Positions 63,741 to 64,000 of a DNA stretch of 64,000 nucleotides are shown here, in pieces. This DNA comes from Monarcha castaneiventris obscurior (Eukaryota; Chordata; Aves; Passeriformes; Monarchidae): positions 1,612,001 to 1,676,000 of the forward strand of contig JAMPIT010000481.1 of NCBI GenBank assembly GCA_026261815.1, in the 5' to 3' direction. Each line of letters opens with the position of its first letter. Position 1 is the stretch's first letter. The position numbers and the translations under genes were made by a program. The notes below the pieces were generated by a model. It was given only the letters and a program-made list of their open reading frames with translations, was not told where the DNA came from and did not search any database.

Positions 63741-64000
63741 ACAGGCCATGTTTTGAGCACAGGTGGACACACACCGTGCCCAGATGGGGACAATTCCCCT
63801 CCAGAATTTGTGATCCTTCTCAGGGACATGGTGGCTTTGTGGCCATGTGCAGCTCTCAGCACGTGTTGCTTTGGGAGTGGAGATGTTAAGTCCTCCCACC
63901 TTTCTGAAAGCTGGCTCACAGGTTGTTTCTCAGCATTTTCAAGGATTATTCTGGTCATCATTGCCTTTGTTCAACATCAAACTTGCTCAGTGATGTCCCT

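Larger units (their letters stand above)
47700..64000. other. Gene-free region right of OSBPL2
   Basis: About 16 kb read on both strands. No frame shows a known domain, and no run of exon-like frames joins up. Contents are two CR1 fragments, one tandem duplication, short purine or A-rich runs, a GC-rich pocket (53210-53510) and AT-rich blocks that might be regulatory. In human the next gene is HRH3, transcribed on the opposite strand to OSBPL2 and starting some distance away. Its exons are not visible here and may begin beyond the window. Confidence 0.6.

Noticed and set aside
1..64000. tRNA, rRNA, CRISPR arrays, operons, ribosome-binding sites, endogenous viral genes
   Set aside because: The window is vertebrate nuclear DNA; I saw no clover-leaf tRNA, retroviral gene or LTR pair, and bacterial features do not apply.

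Overview
The window looks like a bird genome: spliced vertebrate genes with short introns, two CpG-island promoters, low repeat density, and interspersed repeats that are almost all CR1 LINE tails. This is inferred from gene content, order and repeat type; the species cannot be fixed by eye. Three protein-coding genes are recognised: LAMA5, ADRM1 and OSBPL2, in the order and orientations remembered for human 20q13.33. The next gene expected to the right, HRH3, does not appear before the window ends.

Layout. (1) 1-5840, + strand: the last 14 coding exons and the 3' UTR of LAMA5 (laminin alpha-5), from the end of LG2 through LG3, the LG3-LG4 linker, LG4 and LG5. (2) 5935-12730, - strand: complete ADRM1 (Rpn13, 26S proteasome ubiquitin receptor), nine coding exons giving 405 aa plus a non-coding first exon in a CpG island. 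Its 3' end meets that of LAMA5 tail to tail with about 100 bp between them. (3) about 13-47.4 kb, - strand: complete OSBPL2 (ORP2), 13 coding exons giving 479 aa plus a non-coding first exon in a second CpG island. Introns 1 and 2 are about 12.2 and 7 kb and hold CR1 tails, microsatellites, a perfect 35-bp palindrome and a GC-rich minisatellite. (4) 47.7-64 kb: about 16 kb with no recognisable exon. It holds two reverse-strand CR1 fragments, a roughly 180-bp tandem duplication and a few AT-rich blocks that could be conserved regulatory elements.

The exon models were joined by hand. All phases match and each frame stays open: LAMA5 667 codons plus stop, ADRM1 405 plus stop, OSBPL2 479 plus stop. 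The genes have separate jobs: basement membrane, proteasomal ubiquitin capture, and sterol/phosphoinositide transfer at ER contacts. The most interesting regulatory signal is a composite element, GATTGACAG then nine bases then CCAATCGCG, present with identical spacing in both the ADRM1 and the OSBPL2 CpG-island promoters. It combines a TALE (PBX/PREP-type) decamer with an NF-Y CCAAT box and hints that the two genes share promoter logic.
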